A DNA stretch of 64,000 nucleotides from Desulfuromonas sp. KJ2020 (GTDB lineage Bacteria > Desulfobacterota > Desulfuromonadia > Desulfuromonadales > SZUA-540): positions 727,717 to 791,716 of the forward strand of contig NZ_JAKUKE010000003.1 of the NCBI RefSeq assembly GCF_024197615.1, read 5' to 3'. Numbering within the stretch: the first letter of the stretch is position 1; every line of letters starts with the position of its first letter. The notes beneath the pieces were generated by a model that worked only from the letters and a program-made list of their open reading frames with translations, did no database searches and was not told where the DNA came from. This document shows, piece by piece, positions 11,338-21,638 of this stretch. Both the position numbers and the translations under genes were made by a program.

Positions 11338-13110
11338 GTGCGTTTGCGTAGTCGCTTTCATCTAATAGCTGTTCTTCTCTTTTTCTGTCTGCCTTTCCTC
11401 TGGCTGCCGAGGCCGGTAGCGGCGGCCGAACCCCTGCGTGTAAAGGTCTCCGGGGTTGAAGGGGAGATACTGCAGAACGTCGAGGCGGCTCTGGCCCTGC
11501 CGACGGGCCTGATTCGTAATGGCCAGGTGGATCGGCGCTGGTTGAACCACTTTGTCGGACAGGTGCCGGACAAGGTACGCAAGGCCATGGAGCCCTATGG
11601 CTATTACTCGCCGCTAATCACCGCCGATACGGTCGAAGATGACCAGGGCCTTGTTTTGAATGTACGGATCGCTCCGGGGAAACCGGTTCTGGTCGAATCG
11701 GTGGATCTGGTGCTGGAGGGGGCGGGCGCCAACGACAGGCGTCTTAAGGAGTTACTGCGCCGATTCCCGCTGCGCCGGGGCGACCCGCTTCGGCATGATC
11801 TCTACGAAGAGGGCAAGGGGGCCCTGAAGGCTCGGGCCATTGACAGCGGTTATCTGCAGGCGGATTATCGCCTGCACGAAATTCGGGTCGATCCAACGCG
11901 CTATGCCGCCGATATCCGACTGGTGCTCGAAACAGGCCCTCTGACCTATTTTGGCCTGGTGTTTTTTGAAGGCGCCCCCAACTTCCCTGAACGTTTTTTC
12001 CACCGCTACTTAGCCTTCAAACCGGGCGACGTATTTTCCTATGAAAAGCTGGGGCAGACCCAGTTGAACTTTCTGGATTCGGACCGCTTTCGGGAGGTGG
12101 TCATCACGCCCGGACTGGAAGCGGCGGTGGATCAGCGGGTGCCGGTCAATATCCAACTAACTCCCTCGCCCCGTCAGCGGCTGCGCCCCGGGGTTGGCTA
12201 CGGCACGGATTCCGGCGCCCGCTTCACGTTGAAATACAAGGACGTGAACAGTCTGCATCTTGGCCATGAACTGAACGCCGATCTGATGATCGCCGAATAT
12301 AAGCAATTTCTGACCTCGAGTTATACGATCCCCAGCTATCGCAACAAGGAGGCGCACACCGTTTTCCGTCTTGGTGTGGATCGCGAGGATATCGACACCT
12401 ATACCACGCGCTCCATCTTTGCCGAGAGCGAGCGGGTCTATGCCCTGGGACGAGGACGTCTCGGCTCGGTCTTCCTGCGCCTGTTGCAGGAAGATTACAC
12501 CATCGGCGGCGAAGATTCCCGCTCCCGCATGGTCATTCCCGGCCTGCGGTATTCAGCCCGTCGCTATGACGATACAGTCAGACCGCGCAAGGGATTTCAT
12601 CTGCGGGCCGAAATCCGCGGCGCTCACGATAGTTTCGGGTCAGATACCAGTCTGCTGCAGGGGTGGATTCGGGCCAATGTCTTGAGGCCCTTGCCGTTTC
12701 GCCTTTCTCTGATTGCCCGGGTAGAAGGTGCGGCAACCTGGCAGAAGGACCCGATTGAGGAGGTACCCGCCTCCCTGCGGTTTTTCGCCGGAGGCGACAA
12801 CAGCGTCCGCGGCTACCGCTATCAGTCCCTGGGGCCGGTCGATTCGGAAGGAGAGGTTGTCGGCGGCAAGCATCTGCTTGTCGGCAGTCTGGAACTGGAG
12901 CGGGCCTTGTTCGAAAATTGGGGCGTGGCCGTTTTTTATGACGCGGGCAACGCCTATGACACCCTTACGGGCATCACCTGGGCCCAGGGCGTCGGCATCG
13001 GGGTGCGCCGCTACACTCTCGTAGGGCCTGTGCGGTTGGATGTCGCCCGTCAGGTCGGCGTGGATGACCCCGGTTACCGTTTCCATATCAGTCTGGGGGT
13101 CGGATGGTAA
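11338..13110 (+). CDS. tamA: TamA, BamA/Omp85-family outer-membrane translocation assembly protein
   Basis: About 590 residues. A signal peptide (LIAVLLFFCLPFLWLPRPVAA) is followed by POTRA domains, about 35-250, and a C-terminal Omp85 barrel whose late segment has RFFAGGDNSVRGYRYQSLGP, containing the conserved V-R-G-[FY] element of the barrel lid loop. The last strand ends in Trp. TamA with the inner-membrane TamB forms a trans-envelope complex acting in outer-membrane protein and lipid homeostasis. The stop overlaps the tamB start, supporting the pairing. The start is uncertain: GTG at 11338 or TTG at 11344 (AGGTG 5 bases upstream); a GTG at 11281 would put 20 non-signal residues before the signal peptide. 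Confidence 0.9.
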   Translation: MRLRSRFHLIAVLLFFCLPFLWLPRPVAAAEPLRVKVSGVEGEILQNVEAALALPTGLIRNGQVDRRWLNHFVGQVPDKVRKAMEPYGYYSPLITADTVEDDQGLVLNVRIAPGKPVLVESVDLVLEGAGANDRRLKELLRRFPLRRGDPLRHDLYEEGKGALKARAIDSGYLQADYRLHEIRVDPTRYAADIRLVLETGPLTYFGLVFFEGAPNFPERFFHRYLAFKPGDVFSYEKLGQTQLNFLDSDRFREVVITPGLEAAVDQRVPVNIQLTPSPRQRLRPGVGYGTDSGARFTLKYKDVNSLHLGHELNADLMIAEYKQFLTSSYTIPSYRNKEAHTVFRLGVDREDIDTYTTRSIFAESERVYALGRGRLGSVFLRLLQEDYTIGGEDSRSRMVIPGLRYSARRYDDTVRPRKGFHLRAEIRGAHDSFGSDTSLLQGWIRANVLRPLPFRLSLIARVEGAATWQKDPIEEVPASLRFFAGGDNSVRGYRYQSLGPVDSEGEVVGGKHLLVGSLELERALFENWGVAVFYDAGNAYDTLTGITWAQGVGIGVRRYTLVGPVRLDVARQVGVDDPGYRFHISLGVGW

Positions 13111-16100
13111 TGTCGATCCGTAAAAAAGTGCTCCTGTCTCTCGTCCTGCTGCTCATGGCAGGGATTTTGGTGTTCGCCTTCTGGCTGCTTCGTACCACGG
13201 CCGGTGCGTCCTGGCTCCTGAGCCTGACCGCCCGTTCGAGCGCGATCGATTTGCAGGTCAAGCACCTTCAGGGCAGCCTGACCGACAACCTGGTCCTTGA
13301 GGAAGTTCAGCTGCGTTGGGCTGATGGTGAGATCGAAGCCGCCGCTTTTCAGCTGGACTGGCAGCCCCGTGACCTTCTGGTTGGCCGACTTCATCTGACC
13401 ACGCTGGCTCTGAAGCAGGCCGTGATCCGATTGCCGGCAGCGGAAAAGGAACGAGTCTCTCCTGATGGCCCTACTGTCCTGCGATGGCCCGATTTCCCCA
13501 AACTTTTCAAAAGAGTTAAAGTCCGGATTGACCATCTGGGGTTGCAGGATGTTGCCTTTGAACGCGCCGGACAAGAAATTTTGGCCGGTAGTCTGCGGGC
13601 ACGGCTGGGGCTGGACAGGGGAAAGGTGGCCCTGGAGCAGTTGGATCTGGATAGCAGCGTCGGCCGTCTCCAGGGTTTTGTCCACGCCGGACTGCTGCAG
13701 CCCTCCCTCGAAGGATCTCTGCAGGTGCAATTGCCCCAGCCTGTTCATGAGGTGAACCGCCTGAGTCTTTCCCTGCTGCCCATCACCGTGAACGATGCCC
13801 TGCTGGCGGTCCGGCTGGAACTGACCGCCGCCGCTGGCGAGCGGCCTGTCGGGGCGCTGGATGGAAACCTGTCTCTCTTTCCCGACCACCTTCTTTTTGA
13901 GGACTGGATCCTGACGCAAGGGGAGCACACCGGTCAGGCCGAGGGGCGCGCCGAACTTCGCTTCGCCGAGAGCGAGCCCTGGCTGGAGACCGATCTGCAG
14001 CTGACCGCCTGGGACCTCACGCCGGACCTGGGTTATGCCACTTCCTTGTCCGGCCAGCTATCCCTGCAGGGCTCCCTGTCCGGCTACTCGGGACGGTTTG
14101 ACCTCGCCAACAACCGGCCTGCCTGGGAGGAGGTTGCCTTGGCCGGCAAGGTGGAAGGCGACACGGAGGGCCTTTTTATTCGTGATCTGCGGGGGCGGTG
14201 GCTCGAGGGCGAGGTGGCCGGCGACCTGGCCCTCGGGTGGGGTCAGGGCTTCAGCCTTCGTGCGGAGCTGCAGGCTGACGCTCTCAACCCGGCCAACATC
14301 GGGCCATCATGGCCGGCTGGCCCTGTGGAGGTTGACACCCGCCTCGATATCGATAAGGGAAATCTTCAGGCCCTTTTTCTTCGTCTGGAGGGGCAGGGAG
14401 CGGACGTTCGCCTGCAGGGAGAGTCTCTGGAACGCATCGATGTGTCCGTGGCGCTCTCGGCAGGGCAGACTCTGCTCCCCGTTGAAATTGAGCAGGGAGG
14501 CATAACCGGCTGGGTCGGTTGGCGTGCTGGTCAGCCTTTCGGCACCCTGGCCATCCGGTCTTCTCGTTTGGCAGGCTATGGCCTTGAGGTAGACGGGCTG
14601 GACCTTTCCTTGTCCCGCTTCGAACGCGATGCTCCCTTTAACGTCGCCCTGGAAACAGCTCAACTGGCCTATGGAAGCCTGGCTTTCGACGGCCTGCGAG
14701 CGACGCTGCAGGGCGATCTGGCCCGGCATGAAGGGCGCGCAGAGCTGCGCTGGCCGACGGGGCAGGGGATTCTGGCTTTGATGGGAAACTATGCCGAGAA
14801 ACACTGGCGGGCCACTGTTCATCGCCTGGGCTGGGAGGATGCCGAGGCCGGCACCTGGGATCTTGAGGATCGGGCCGAATTTCATTGGTCCAGGGAAGAA
14901 TTCGGACTCACCCCTCTGGCTTTGACCAGCCCGCAAGGGGGAAGGGTCGAGATCGGGGGAACCGTCGAAGTATCTCCGCTGGTTATTTCGTCTCAGGCGC
15001 AATGGCAGAGCTTGGATCTGGCCTTGCTCAATGTCTGGTCAAAGGATCTGGAGCTCGCCGGGAAAAGCACGGGCTCGCTGCGTCTTGAACGCTTCGGTGC
15101 GGAGGCGGGCCGTGTCCTTCTGCACACCGAAACAGCCGGAGCGCTGTCACAAAAAGGACAACGGGTGGAGTTTCGCGACATCCGCATCGATGCGGACTGG
15201 AACTCCACCGGTCTGCAGGGTGAGGGTCTGGTTCTGCTGCCTGAGGGGAAGGTTTCGGCCCAGATTCGTTCCCGGCAGCCGACAAGCTTTTCGCTACCGT
15301 CGGACTATGACTTTACCCTGACCTGGCAGGATGTTCATCTCGACCAGTTTGCTCTGCTACTGAAACCGCTGGAGACGGACGCCATCCTGTCCGGACGTCT
15401 GCAGGGGCGTTATGGTGAGGAATCCGGTCTGGTGCTGGACGGCACGAACGATTTTTCCGGCAGCTTCCTGCTGGGCGATCTGCACCTGGAGGCCCGGGCC
15501 GCCTCCCTGGGGCTGGTGTGGGATTCCCGCCGCTTCGCTTTTGAGGGCGATGTCCTGTTTGAAGAAGGCGGCAGACTGACCGCTCATCTCGAGTCAGAGC
15601 AGGAACAGGCGAGAAAACCATTCACCTTTCCGAGGCAGGGCAAGGTCGCCATCGAGTGGAGTCACCTTGACCTGATCGCGTTGCAGCCCTACCTGCCCCT
15701 CGGCATGGACCTGCAGGGCACCCTGTCGGGCGAAGTTCGTGGTCGCTGGTTGGATGGCTGGGAGCTGAACCTGGCGGCCTCGGCGGCCATCCACGATGGT
15801 CTACTGCAATATCATGATGAACAGGGACTGGTGTCGGTGCCGCTGCGTGAGTCCCGTTTCTCCTTGACCTGGCAGAAAGAACATCTGCAGGGCGAAGTGT
15901 CTCTTGCCCTGGCCGAGCAGGGTCAGGGACACGGCACTTTTCGCATCCCGCTTGGGGCCAGGCTGCCGACAAGCTTGAAAAAGGAAGCGCCCCTGCGGGG
16001 AGAATTGGCCGTATCCGCTCGCGAAGAGGGCTTGCTGGCCGCCGTTATGCCCGGGGTGATTCAGGAAACCCAGGGGCAGGTCGAGCTGGACCTGCGTCTG

Positions 16101-17261
16101 GGCGGAACCTGGCTGGCGCCCCAGTTGACGGGGCAGGTGGGGCTGACAGGAGGTGGAGCCTATGTGCCGGCCGCCGGCATCCAGGTCAAGGATGTGGACC
16201 TGCGGGTCCGTTTTGATGGCCGGCGCATAAATATCGTGGCGTTCCGTTGCGAATCCGGGGGTGGCACCTTGGCGGGGGAGGGCACGATTTTACTGGAGCA
16301 GTGGCGCCTGGCGGACTATCGCTTTTCGCTGCAAGGTAACCGTTTCGAGGTCATCCGGCTGCCTGAACTTCGCGTGAAGGCCAGTCCCGATCTGGTTGTC
16401 ACCGGGTCTCAGGGGCGCACTTCCGTCACGGGAGAGGTCCAGGTGCCGGAGATCCTCGTGTTTGATCGGCAGGCGCCGGCTACCCTGCGAGCCAGCCACG
16501 ATGTGGTCATTGTTGGCCAGGAAGCGAAAGGAAAGGAAATCCGTCCCTGGCAGGTGGATGGCCGGGTCCGGTTTGTTCTGGGAGATCGTGCCCTGGTGAA
16601 GGTCGGCGGGGTAGATGCTCGCCTGGAGGGCGCGGTCACGGTTACAATGCAGGGGCTGGATCGGATAACGGCCCAGGGACAGATCTCGGTGGTGGACGGC
16701 GCCTACGCCGCTTATGGACTGCGGCTGGATATCGACCGGGGGAGTATCGTGTTCGGCGGCGGACCGGTCGATCAGCCTTCGCTGGATATTCTGGCCCTGC
16801 GCCATGTCGGCGAAGTGAAGGCCGGGGTGCAGATCACCGGGACCCCAAGGGCGCCCGTGGTGAAACTCTATTCGGACCCTCTCATGCCGGACACGGATAT
16901 CCTCTCCTACGTGGTGTTGGGACGCCCCCTGGAGGGTGAAAGGGGCGATTCCAGTGCCCTTATGCTGGCGGCCGGCGCTTTGCTGACCAAGGGGGAGTCC
17001 GCCGTACTGCAGGACAAGATACGTCGCCGTTTCGGCCTTGACGTGCTCGATATCCAGGCCGGCAACGGCGATGTGGAGACCTCCATGGTCACCATCGGCA
17101 AATATCTCAGCCCCCGCCTCTACATCAGCCTGGGGCATTCCCTTTTTACCCAGACCAACGAGGTGCGTCTGCGTTACGACATCTCCAGGCGCTGGCAGCT
17201 GGAAACCGAAATGGGAACGGTCAGCGGCGCCGACCTCTTTTACAAGGTCGAGTTCCAGTGA
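13104..17261 (+). CDS. tamB: TamB, DUF490 translocation/assembly module (inner-membrane anchored)
   Basis: A 1385-residue protein with an N-terminal membrane anchor (KVLLSLVLLLMAGILVFAFWLL) followed by a very long series of short amphipathic beta strands, as in the AsmA-like/TamB beta-taco that spans the periplasm. The conserved DUF490 C-terminus is visible in the last 300 residues (G-x-I-x-[IV]-x-D-G-x-Y pattern as QISVVDGAYAAYG, then SYVVLGRPL and the strand-rich end VRLRYDISRRWQLETEMG). Length is close to E. coli TamB (about 1260). The start codon overlaps the tamA stop by 7 bases at 13104, or by one base if the ATG at 13110 is used, so expression is coupled. Confidence 0.93.
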   Translation: MVMSIRKKVLLSLVLLLMAGILVFAFWLLRTTAGASWLLSLTARSSAIDLQVKHLQGSLTDNLVLEEVQLRWADGEIEAAAFQLDWQPRDLLVGRLHLTTLALKQAVIRLPAAEKERVSPDGPTVLRWPDFPKLFKRVKVRIDHLGLQDVAFERAGQEILAGSLRARLGLDRGKVALEQLDLDSSVGRLQGFVHAGLLQPSLEGSLQVQLPQPVHEVNRLSLSLLPITVNDALLAVRLELTAAAGERPVGALDGNLSLFPDHLLFEDWILTQGEHTGQAEGRAELRFAESEPWLETDLQLTAWDLTPDLGYATSLSGQLSLQGSLSGYSGRFDLANNRPAWEEVALAGKVEGDTEGLFIRDLRGRWLEGEVAGDLALGWGQGFSLRAELQADALNPANIGPSWPAGPVEVDTRLDIDKGNLQALFLRLEGQGADVRLQGESLERIDVSVALSAGQTLLPVEIEQGGITGWVGWRAGQPFGTLAIRSSRLAGYGLEVDGLDLSLSRFERDAPFNVALETAQLAYGSLAFDGLRATLQGDLARHEGRAELRWPTGQGILALMGNYAEKHWRATVHRLGWEDAEAGTWDLEDRAEFHWSREEFGLTPLALTSPQGGRVEIGGTVEVSPLVISSQAQWQSLDLALLNVWSKDLELAGKSTGSLRLERFGAEAGRVLLHTETAGALSQKGQRVEFRDIRIDADWNSTGLQGEGLVLLPEGKVSAQIRSRQPTSFSLPSDYDFTLTWQDVHLDQFALLLKPLETDAILSGRLQGRYGEESGLVLDGTNDFSGSFLLGDLHLEARAASLGLVWDSRRFAFEGDVLFEEGGRLTAHLESEQEQARKPFTFPRQGKVAIEWSHLDLIALQPYLPLGMDLQGTLSGEVRGRWLDGWELNLAASAAIHDGLLQYHDEQGLVSVPLRESRFSLTWQKEHLQGEVSLALAEQGQGHGTFRIPLGARLPTSLKKEAPLRGELAVSAREEGLLAAVMPGVIQETQGQVELDLRLGGTWLAPQLTGQVGLTGGGAYVPAAGIQVKDVDLRVRFDGRRINIVAFRCESGGGTLAGEGTILLEQWRLADYRFSLQGNRFEVIRLPELRVKASPDLVVTGSQGRTSVTGEVQVPEILVFDRQAPATLRASHDVVIVGQEAKGKEIRPWQVDGRVRFVLGDRALVKVGGVDARLEGAVTVTMQGLDRITAQGQISVVDGAYAAYGLRLDIDRGSIVFGGGPVDQPSLDILALRHVGEVKAGVQITGTPRAPVVKLYSDPLMPDTDILSYVVLGRPLEGERGDSSALMLAAGALLTKGESAVLQDKIRRRFGLDVLDIQAGNGDVETSMVTIGKYLSPRLYISLGHSLFTQTNEVRLRYDISRRWQLETEMGTVSGADLFYKVEFQ

Positions 17262-17297
17262 GACAGGGAGTCGGTGGGTGCCGAAGAGCTGAAGAGC

Positions 17298-17326
17298 TTG
17301 ACAGCGGCCAAGGGGAATGCTAAAAG
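17298..17326 (+). promoter_or_regulatory. Putative sigma70 promoter of ndk
   Basis: TTGACA at 17298-17303, 17 bases, then TAAAAG at 17321-17326, 48 bases ahead of the ndk ATG. Confidence 0.6.
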
Positions 17327-17373
17327 GTCACGTTTTCAGTACCGTCAACAACCCGAATGGAGGAAATACAGAC

Positions 17374-17787
17374 ATGGAAAGAACATTCGCCATTATCAAA
17401 CCCGACGCCTTCGCTGCCGGCAACGCCGGTAAAATCCTGGCCCGCATCTATGCCGAGGGCTTCAAGGTCGTTGGCCTCAAGAAGTTGTATATGAGCAAGG
17501 TTGAGGCCGAAGGTTTCTACTACGTTCACAAAGAGCGCCCCTTTTTCGGCGAGCTGACCGACTTCATGAGCAGCGGTCCCTGCGTGGTTATGGTTCTTGA
17601 GGCCGCTGGCGCTATTAAGAAGTGGCGTGACCTCATGGGTGCTACCAACCCGGCCGAAGCCGCCGAGGGCACCCTGCGCAAGGAGTTCGGGACCTCTATC
17701 GGCGAGAACGCGACGCACGGTTCCGACGCTCCCGAAACGGCCGCCTTCGAGATCCCTTACTTCTTCTCCGGCCTGGAACTGCTCTAA
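17374..17787 (+). CDS. ndk: Nucleoside diphosphate kinase
   Basis: 137 residues, the usual length. It moves the gamma phosphate of ATP to other NDPs through a phospho-His. The N-terminus [12 protein letters not shown] is the family start; the active-site motif appears as [12 protein letters not shown] (the family N-x-x-H-G-S-D), with His in place and the S-D that follow. The ATG at 17374 has AGGA about 9 bases upstream and fits the family N-terminus exactly. It has its own promoter and its own terminator, so it is monocistronic. Confidence 0.97.
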   Translation: MERTFAIIKPDAFAAGNAGKILARIYAEGFKVVGLKKLYMSKVEAEGFYYVHKERPFFGELTDFMSSGPCVVMVLEAAGAIKKWRDLMGATNPAEAAEGTLRKEFGTSIGENATHGSDAPETAAFEIPYFFSGLELL

Positions 17788-17843
17788 TATCCTGATGGTC
17801 AACCTTGAGACCGGCTGGCGGCCGGCCCAATTGTTCCTTGTTT

Positions 17844-17883
17844 AAAAAAAGCCCTTCGGGTACAATCCCGGGGGCTTTTTTTT
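17844..17883 (+). terminator. Rho-independent terminator between ndk and rlmN
   Basis: A-run, stem AGCCCT(t)CGGG paired with CCCGGGGGCT across a TACAAT loop with one bulged T, then TTTTTTTT. Located 60 bases after ndk and before the rlmN start. Confidence 0.85.
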
Positions 17884-17921
17884 ACCTTGCCGTATCAGAC
17901 CCAATCTCTTTAAAGAACTTC

Positions 17922-18959
17922 ATGGATAAGCCGCAACGCATTGATATTAAAAGTTTAACCTTTGAGGCCTTGGTCGATTTTCTTTCCGCTTTCGGCAAGG
18001 AGAAATTTCGCGCCCGGCAGATCATTCGCTGGATTTACGGACGCGGTGTAACCTCTTTTGCCGAAATGACCGACCTGTCCAAGGATCTCAGGGAGCAGCT
18101 GGCCGAAAAGGCCTATATCTCCGACTGGACCCCTGAGGTCACGGAGACGAGCAGTGACGGCACCAAAAAATACCTCTTTCGCCTTGCCGACGGGCAGACG
18201 GTGGAATCCGTCCGCATCCCCATGGAAAACGACCGTTCCACCGTCTGTATTTCCACCCAGGTCGGCTGCGCCATGCAATGCGCCTTCTGCCTGACCGGTA
18301 CCTTTGGCCTTAGCCGGAATCTGGAAACAGCAGAAATCGTCAATCAGGTCTGTGCTGTTGCCAAGGATGGCCCGGTCAACAACATTGTCCTGATGGGTAT
18401 GGGCGAGCCCCTGCATAATCTGGATAACGTGGTGGACGCTTTAAAAATTCTCTACCTGGATGACGGCATGGGGTTCGGTACCCGCAAGGTGACCCTGTCG
18501 ACCTGCGGCCTGGTTCCTGAGATGCTTGAACTGGCCAAACGCATTCCCGTCAACCTGGCGGTTTCCCTCAATGCCACCACGGACGAGGTGCGTGATCGTC
18601 TGATGCCGGTGAACCGCCGTTACCCGCTGAAAGAGCTGATGGCCGCCTGCCGCGCCTATCCCCTGAAACCCCATCAGCGCATCACCTTTGAATATATTCT
18701 GATTCGTGGCGTCAACGACAGCCTCGACGACGCCAAACGTCTGGTCAAGCTGCTGCACGGGATCAAGGCCAAGGTCAATCTGATCCCTTTTAACGAGCAT
18801 GCCGGTTCGGATTTCAAGGCGCCGATGCCGGCGGAGATCGAGGCTTTCCAGACCTATCTGCTTGATCGCAACATTGTCGCCATCAGGCGAGCCAGCAAGG
18901 GACAGGATATCTCGGCGGCCTGTGGTCAGCTCAAGGGGCGACTTGACGATAAAGCCTGA
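17922..18959 (+). CDS. rlmN: Dual-specificity RNA methyltransferase RlmN (radical SAM)
   Basis: 345 residues. RlmN makes 2-methyladenosine at position 2503 of 23S rRNA and A37 of some tRNAs. The radical-SAM cluster motif C116-x3-C120-x2-C123 (GCAMQCAFC) is intact, as are the SAM site [13 protein letters not shown] and the C-terminal catalytic Cys (about 334, ISAACGQL). An N-terminal RNA-binding segment with [10 protein letters not shown] is also typical. The ATG at 17922 starts just after the ndk terminator; no strong Shine-Dalgarno is seen, but it matches the family start. mtnP follows after 48 bases, so the two may be cotranscribed. Confidence 0.96.
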   Translation: MDKPQRIDIKSLTFEALVDFLSAFGKEKFRARQIIRWIYGRGVTSFAEMTDLSKDLREQLAEKAYISDWTPEVTETSSDGTKKYLFRLADGQTVESVRIPMENDRSTVCISTQVGCAMQCAFCLTGTFGLSRNLETAEIVNQVCAVAKDGPVNNIVLMGMGEPLHNLDNVVDALKILYLDDGMGFGTRKVTLSTCGLVPEMLELAKRIPVNLAVSLNATTDEVRDRLMPVNRRYPLKELMAACRAYPLKPHQRITFEYILIRGVNDSLDDAKRLVKLLHGIKAKVNLIPFNEHAGSDFKAPMPAEIEAFQTYLLDRNIVAIRRASKGQDISAACGQLKGRLDDKA

Positions 18960-19007
18960 TTTTTATTGATTGAAGACGACAAATTATTTCAGCAGAAGGA
19001 GATGATT

Positions 19008-19871
19008 ATGACCCAGCCTGTCATCGGCGTTATCGGAGGCAGCGGCCTCTATCAGATGGAAGGGCTCACCAAGGTGCGGAACGTCCGGGTGGAAACCCCC
19101 TTCGGCGACCCTTCCCACGATTTCATCACGGGCGAACTCGAAGGCCTCAAGGTCGTTTTTTTGCCCCGGCACGGGGAAGGGCATCGCCTGCTGCCCTCGG
19201 AAGTCAACTACCGCGCCAATATCTACGGTATGAAAAAACTCGGCGTCAGTCGCATCATTTCCGTCTCTGCCGTCGGCAGCATGAAGGAGGAGATCGTGCC
19301 CGGGCATATTGTCATCCCCGATCAGTTCTTTGACCGCACCCAGGGCAAACGGGCCTCGACCTTTTTCGGCGACGGGGTCGTCGGCCACATTCAATTTGCC
19401 GACCCGGTCTGTGGTGATCTGGCCGCCGTTCTGCATCAGGCGTCCGTGACTGTGGGTGCCCAGGTGCACAAGGGAGGCACCTACATCTGCATTGAAGGCC
19501 CCAATTTTTCCACCCGGGCCGAATCGAAGGTCTTCCGCAGCTGGGGGGTCGATGTCATCGGCATGACCAACCTGCCCGAAGCCCGTCTGGCCCGGGAAGC
19601 GGAGATCTGTTACGCTACGGTGGCACTGGCCACCGATTACGACTGCTGGCATGAGGAGCATGACGACGTTTCCGTGGAGGCGGTGCTGGCCATCGTCAAA
19701 CAGAACGTCGAGACGGCGCGCAAAATCATCCGGGAAGCCGTGCGGAATCTGGCGGCTGCCCCGACCTGTGCCTGTGGTGAAGCGTTGAAATTCGCCATTA
19801 TGACCAATAAGGAGATCATTCCGGCGAAGACCCGGGAAAAGCTTCAGGTGGTCATGGGCAAGTATCTTTGA
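19008..19871 (+). CDS. mtnP: S-methyl-5'-thioadenosine phosphorylase
   Basis: 287 residues. It splits methylthioadenosine (from polyamine or other SAM-using pathways) with phosphate into adenine and methylthioribose-1-phosphate. N-terminal [14 protein letters not shown] is the phosphate-binding loop; [19 protein letters not shown] and [19 protein letters not shown] are MTAP motifs, and ATDYDCWHE is diagnostic for MTAP rather than PNP. The ATG at 19008 has AGGAG 6 bases upstream; an ATG at 19002 touches that site and is rejected. A 7-bp hairpin (19885-19906) without a T-run separates it from the PfkB kinase gene, so these are probably one transcript. Confidence 0.95.
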   Translation: MTQPVIGVIGGSGLYQMEGLTKVRNVRVETPFGDPSHDFITGELEGLKVVFLPRHGEGHRLLPSEVNYRANIYGMKKLGVSRIISVSAVGSMKEEIVPGHIVIPDQFFDRTQGKRASTFFGDGVVGHIQFADPVCGDLAAVLHQASVTVGAQVHKGGTYICIEGPNFSTRAESKVFRSWGVDVIGMTNLPEARLAREAEICYATVALATDYDCWHEEHDDVSVEAVLAIVKQNVETARKIIREAVRNLAAAPTCACGEALKFAIMTNKEIIPAKTREKLQVVMGKYL

Positions 19872-19921
19872 AGTGAATTATTCTCCGGAAATGGAACAGT
19901 TTCCGGGTAAAAGAGGTGACA

Positions 19922-20830
19922 ATGAGCATCCTTGTGGTAGGTTCCGTTGCGTTTGATTCGGTGGAAACGCCTTTTGGCCAGGGGGACGATGTCCTTGGCG
20001 GCTCGGCGACCTATTTTTCCACCGCGGCCAGCTTTTTTGACGAGGTTCGGCTGGTGGCCGTGGTCGGCGAAGATTTCCCGTCCGAGCACCTTGAGTTTCT
20101 GCGTTCTCGCAACGTTGATCTGAGCGGCCTGCAGGTCGTTTCAGGAGAAACATTCCGTTGGAAGGGACGTTACGGATACGATTTGAATGAGGCTCAAACT
20201 CTGGAAACCCATCTGAACGTCTTTGAGTCTTTCGCCCCCCAGTTGTCGCCGGTACACCGTGAGGCTGATTTTGTTTTTTTGGCCAATATCGATCCGGAAC
20301 TGCAGCTTCAGGTGCTTCAGCAGGTCGAAAAACCCCAACTGGTGGCCTGCGATACCATGAATTTCTGGATAGAGGGGAAGAAGGACGCGCTCCTGGAAAC
20401 GCTCAAGCGCGTCGATATCTTTCTTATCAACGAAGGGGAGGCGCGTCAGCTATCCGGCGAGCCCAACCTGATGAAGGCCGCTGCAAAAATCCTGGCCATG
20501 GGGCCCGAGACTCTGGTGATCAAGCGGGGTGAATATGGCGTGCTCATGTTTCGGGAACATTCCGTATTTGCGGCCCCGGCCTATCCGCTTGAGTCCGTCT
20601 TTGATCCCACGGGCGCCGGAGATACTTTCGCCGGTGGGTTCATGGGATATCTGGCCTCCACCAAAAACCTGACGGAGTCCGGCCTGCGCCAGGCGATCGT
20701 GTTCGGCAGTGTCATGGCCTCGTTCAACGTCGAAGATTTCAGTCTGGACCGTATGCGCTCCCTTCGCTACAGCGACATTGAAGACCGTTACCGCAAGGTG
20801 AAGCTGTTGACGGAATTCGAAGGCCTGTGA
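19922..20830 (+). CDS. PfkB/ribokinase-family carbohydrate or nucleoside kinase
   Basis: 302 residues. N-terminal ILVVGSVAFDSVETP and GGSATYFSTAASFF fit the ribokinase-family first signature; the C-terminal signature DPTGAGDTFAGGFMG has the anion hole and the catalytic Asp. The substrate is not fixed by motifs. The position between methylthioadenosine phosphorylase and a purine nucleoside phosphorylase makes a nucleoside or pentose (for example adenosine, methylthioribose or ribose) plausible, but that is inference from context. ATG at 19922 has AGAGGTG a few bases upstream. The next gene follows after 58 bases. Confidence 0.88.
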   Translation: MSILVVGSVAFDSVETPFGQGDDVLGGSATYFSTAASFFDEVRLVAVVGEDFPSEHLEFLRSRNVDLSGLQVVSGETFRWKGRYGYDLNEAQTLETHLNVFESFAPQLSPVHREADFVFLANIDPELQLQVLQQVEKPQLVACDTMNFWIEGKKDALLETLKRVDIFLINEGEARQLSGEPNLMKAAAKILAMGPETLVIKRGEYGVLMFREHSVFAAPAYPLESVFDPTGAGDTFAGGFMGYLASTKNLTESGLRQAIVFGSVMASFNVEDFSLDRMRSLRYSDIEDRYRKVKLLTEFEGL

Positions 20831-20888
20831 TGGTTTTGGCCCACCGTGCATCGACGGTTTTCGTTGCCGATCCTTTAAGGAGGTTGCA

Positions 20889-21638
20889 TTGATCAAGAAG
20901 ATCCTTTTAACGGGAATTGTCCTGGGGCTGATTCTGGCTGCCGGTTGCGGCATCAATCCACAACAGAGAGATGAAGCAAAGGCCCATTATATGCTGGGGC
21001 TCTCATACTTGCGGGAGAACCGGTTGAGCCAGGCCATGAATGAATTTCGCCTGGCCGAAGAGATCAACCCCAAAGATCCTGAAATTCAGGCGGCCCTCGG
21101 GCAGGTGCTCCACATCAAAGAAGCTTATCCCGAGGCCGAACAGCGCTATCTCCAGGCCGTCAAATTGAGCAATGAAGCTCCCCGTTTTCTGAATAACCTC
21201 GGCGCCCTGTATCTCGACATGAATCGTTGGGACGACGCGATCCGTTACTTCAAGGCGACCTCCTCCCGGCTTGATTTCGATAATCCCGAGGTTCCGCTTT
21301 CGGGCATCGGTTACGCCTATTCTCAAAAAGGGGACTATCTGCAGGCTGTGACCTTCTTCAAGGAGGCCATCGCCACCAATATGAATTATGCTCCCGCTTA
21401 TCTGGGGTTGGGGGAGGCCTATTACGCTCTGGATAAAACGGCCGAAGCGGTCGCCCAATATCGTGAGGCATTGGCCATCGCCCCCAATTACGCGCAGGCT
21501 CACTATCAGATGGGACTGGCCCAGGTCAAGCTGGGGCAAACCGATGCGGCCATTGCCGCCTTTAACGAGGTTATCCGGCTCATTCCCGATACCGAACTGG
21601 GCAAGTTGTCGAAAGAACATCTGAAAGTGCTGGAGTGA
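20889..21638 (+). CDS. TPR-repeat lipoprotein (PilW/PilF-like)
   Basis: 249 residues from a TTG at 20889 with GGAGG 5 bases upstream; no ATG lies near. The signal peptide ends in a lipobox LAAGC (Cys20). At least five tetratricopeptide repeats follow (AKAHYMLGLSYLRENRLSQA; PEIQAALGQVLHIKEAYPEA; PRFLNNLGALYLDMNRWDDA; APAYLGLGEAYYALDKTAEA; AQAHYQMGLAQVKLGQTDAA). PilF/PilW proteins of this shape help secretin assembly in type IV pili, but no pilus gene is near, so the partner is unknown. The stop overlaps the GTG start of the PNP gene by 4 bases (GTGA), so the two are translationally coupled. Confidence 0.88.
   Translation: MIKKILLTGIVLGLILAAGCGINPQQRDEAKAHYMLGLSYLRENRLSQAMNEFRLAEEINPKDPEIQAALGQVLHIKEAYPEAEQRYLQAVKLSNEAPRFLNNLGALYLDMNRWDDAIRYFKATSSRLDFDNPEVPLSGIGYAYSQKGDYLQAVTFFKEAIATNMNYAPAYLGLGEAYYALDKTAEAVAQYREALAIAPNYAQAHYQMGLAQVKLGQTDAAIAAFNEVIRLIPDTELGKLSKEHLKVLE

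Noticed and set aside
19885-19906. CCGGAAA / TTTCCGG hairpin between mtnP and the PfkB kinase gene as a terminator
   Set aside because: Only 7 bp and followed by GTAAAAG instead of a T-run; more likely an intercistronic hairpin.
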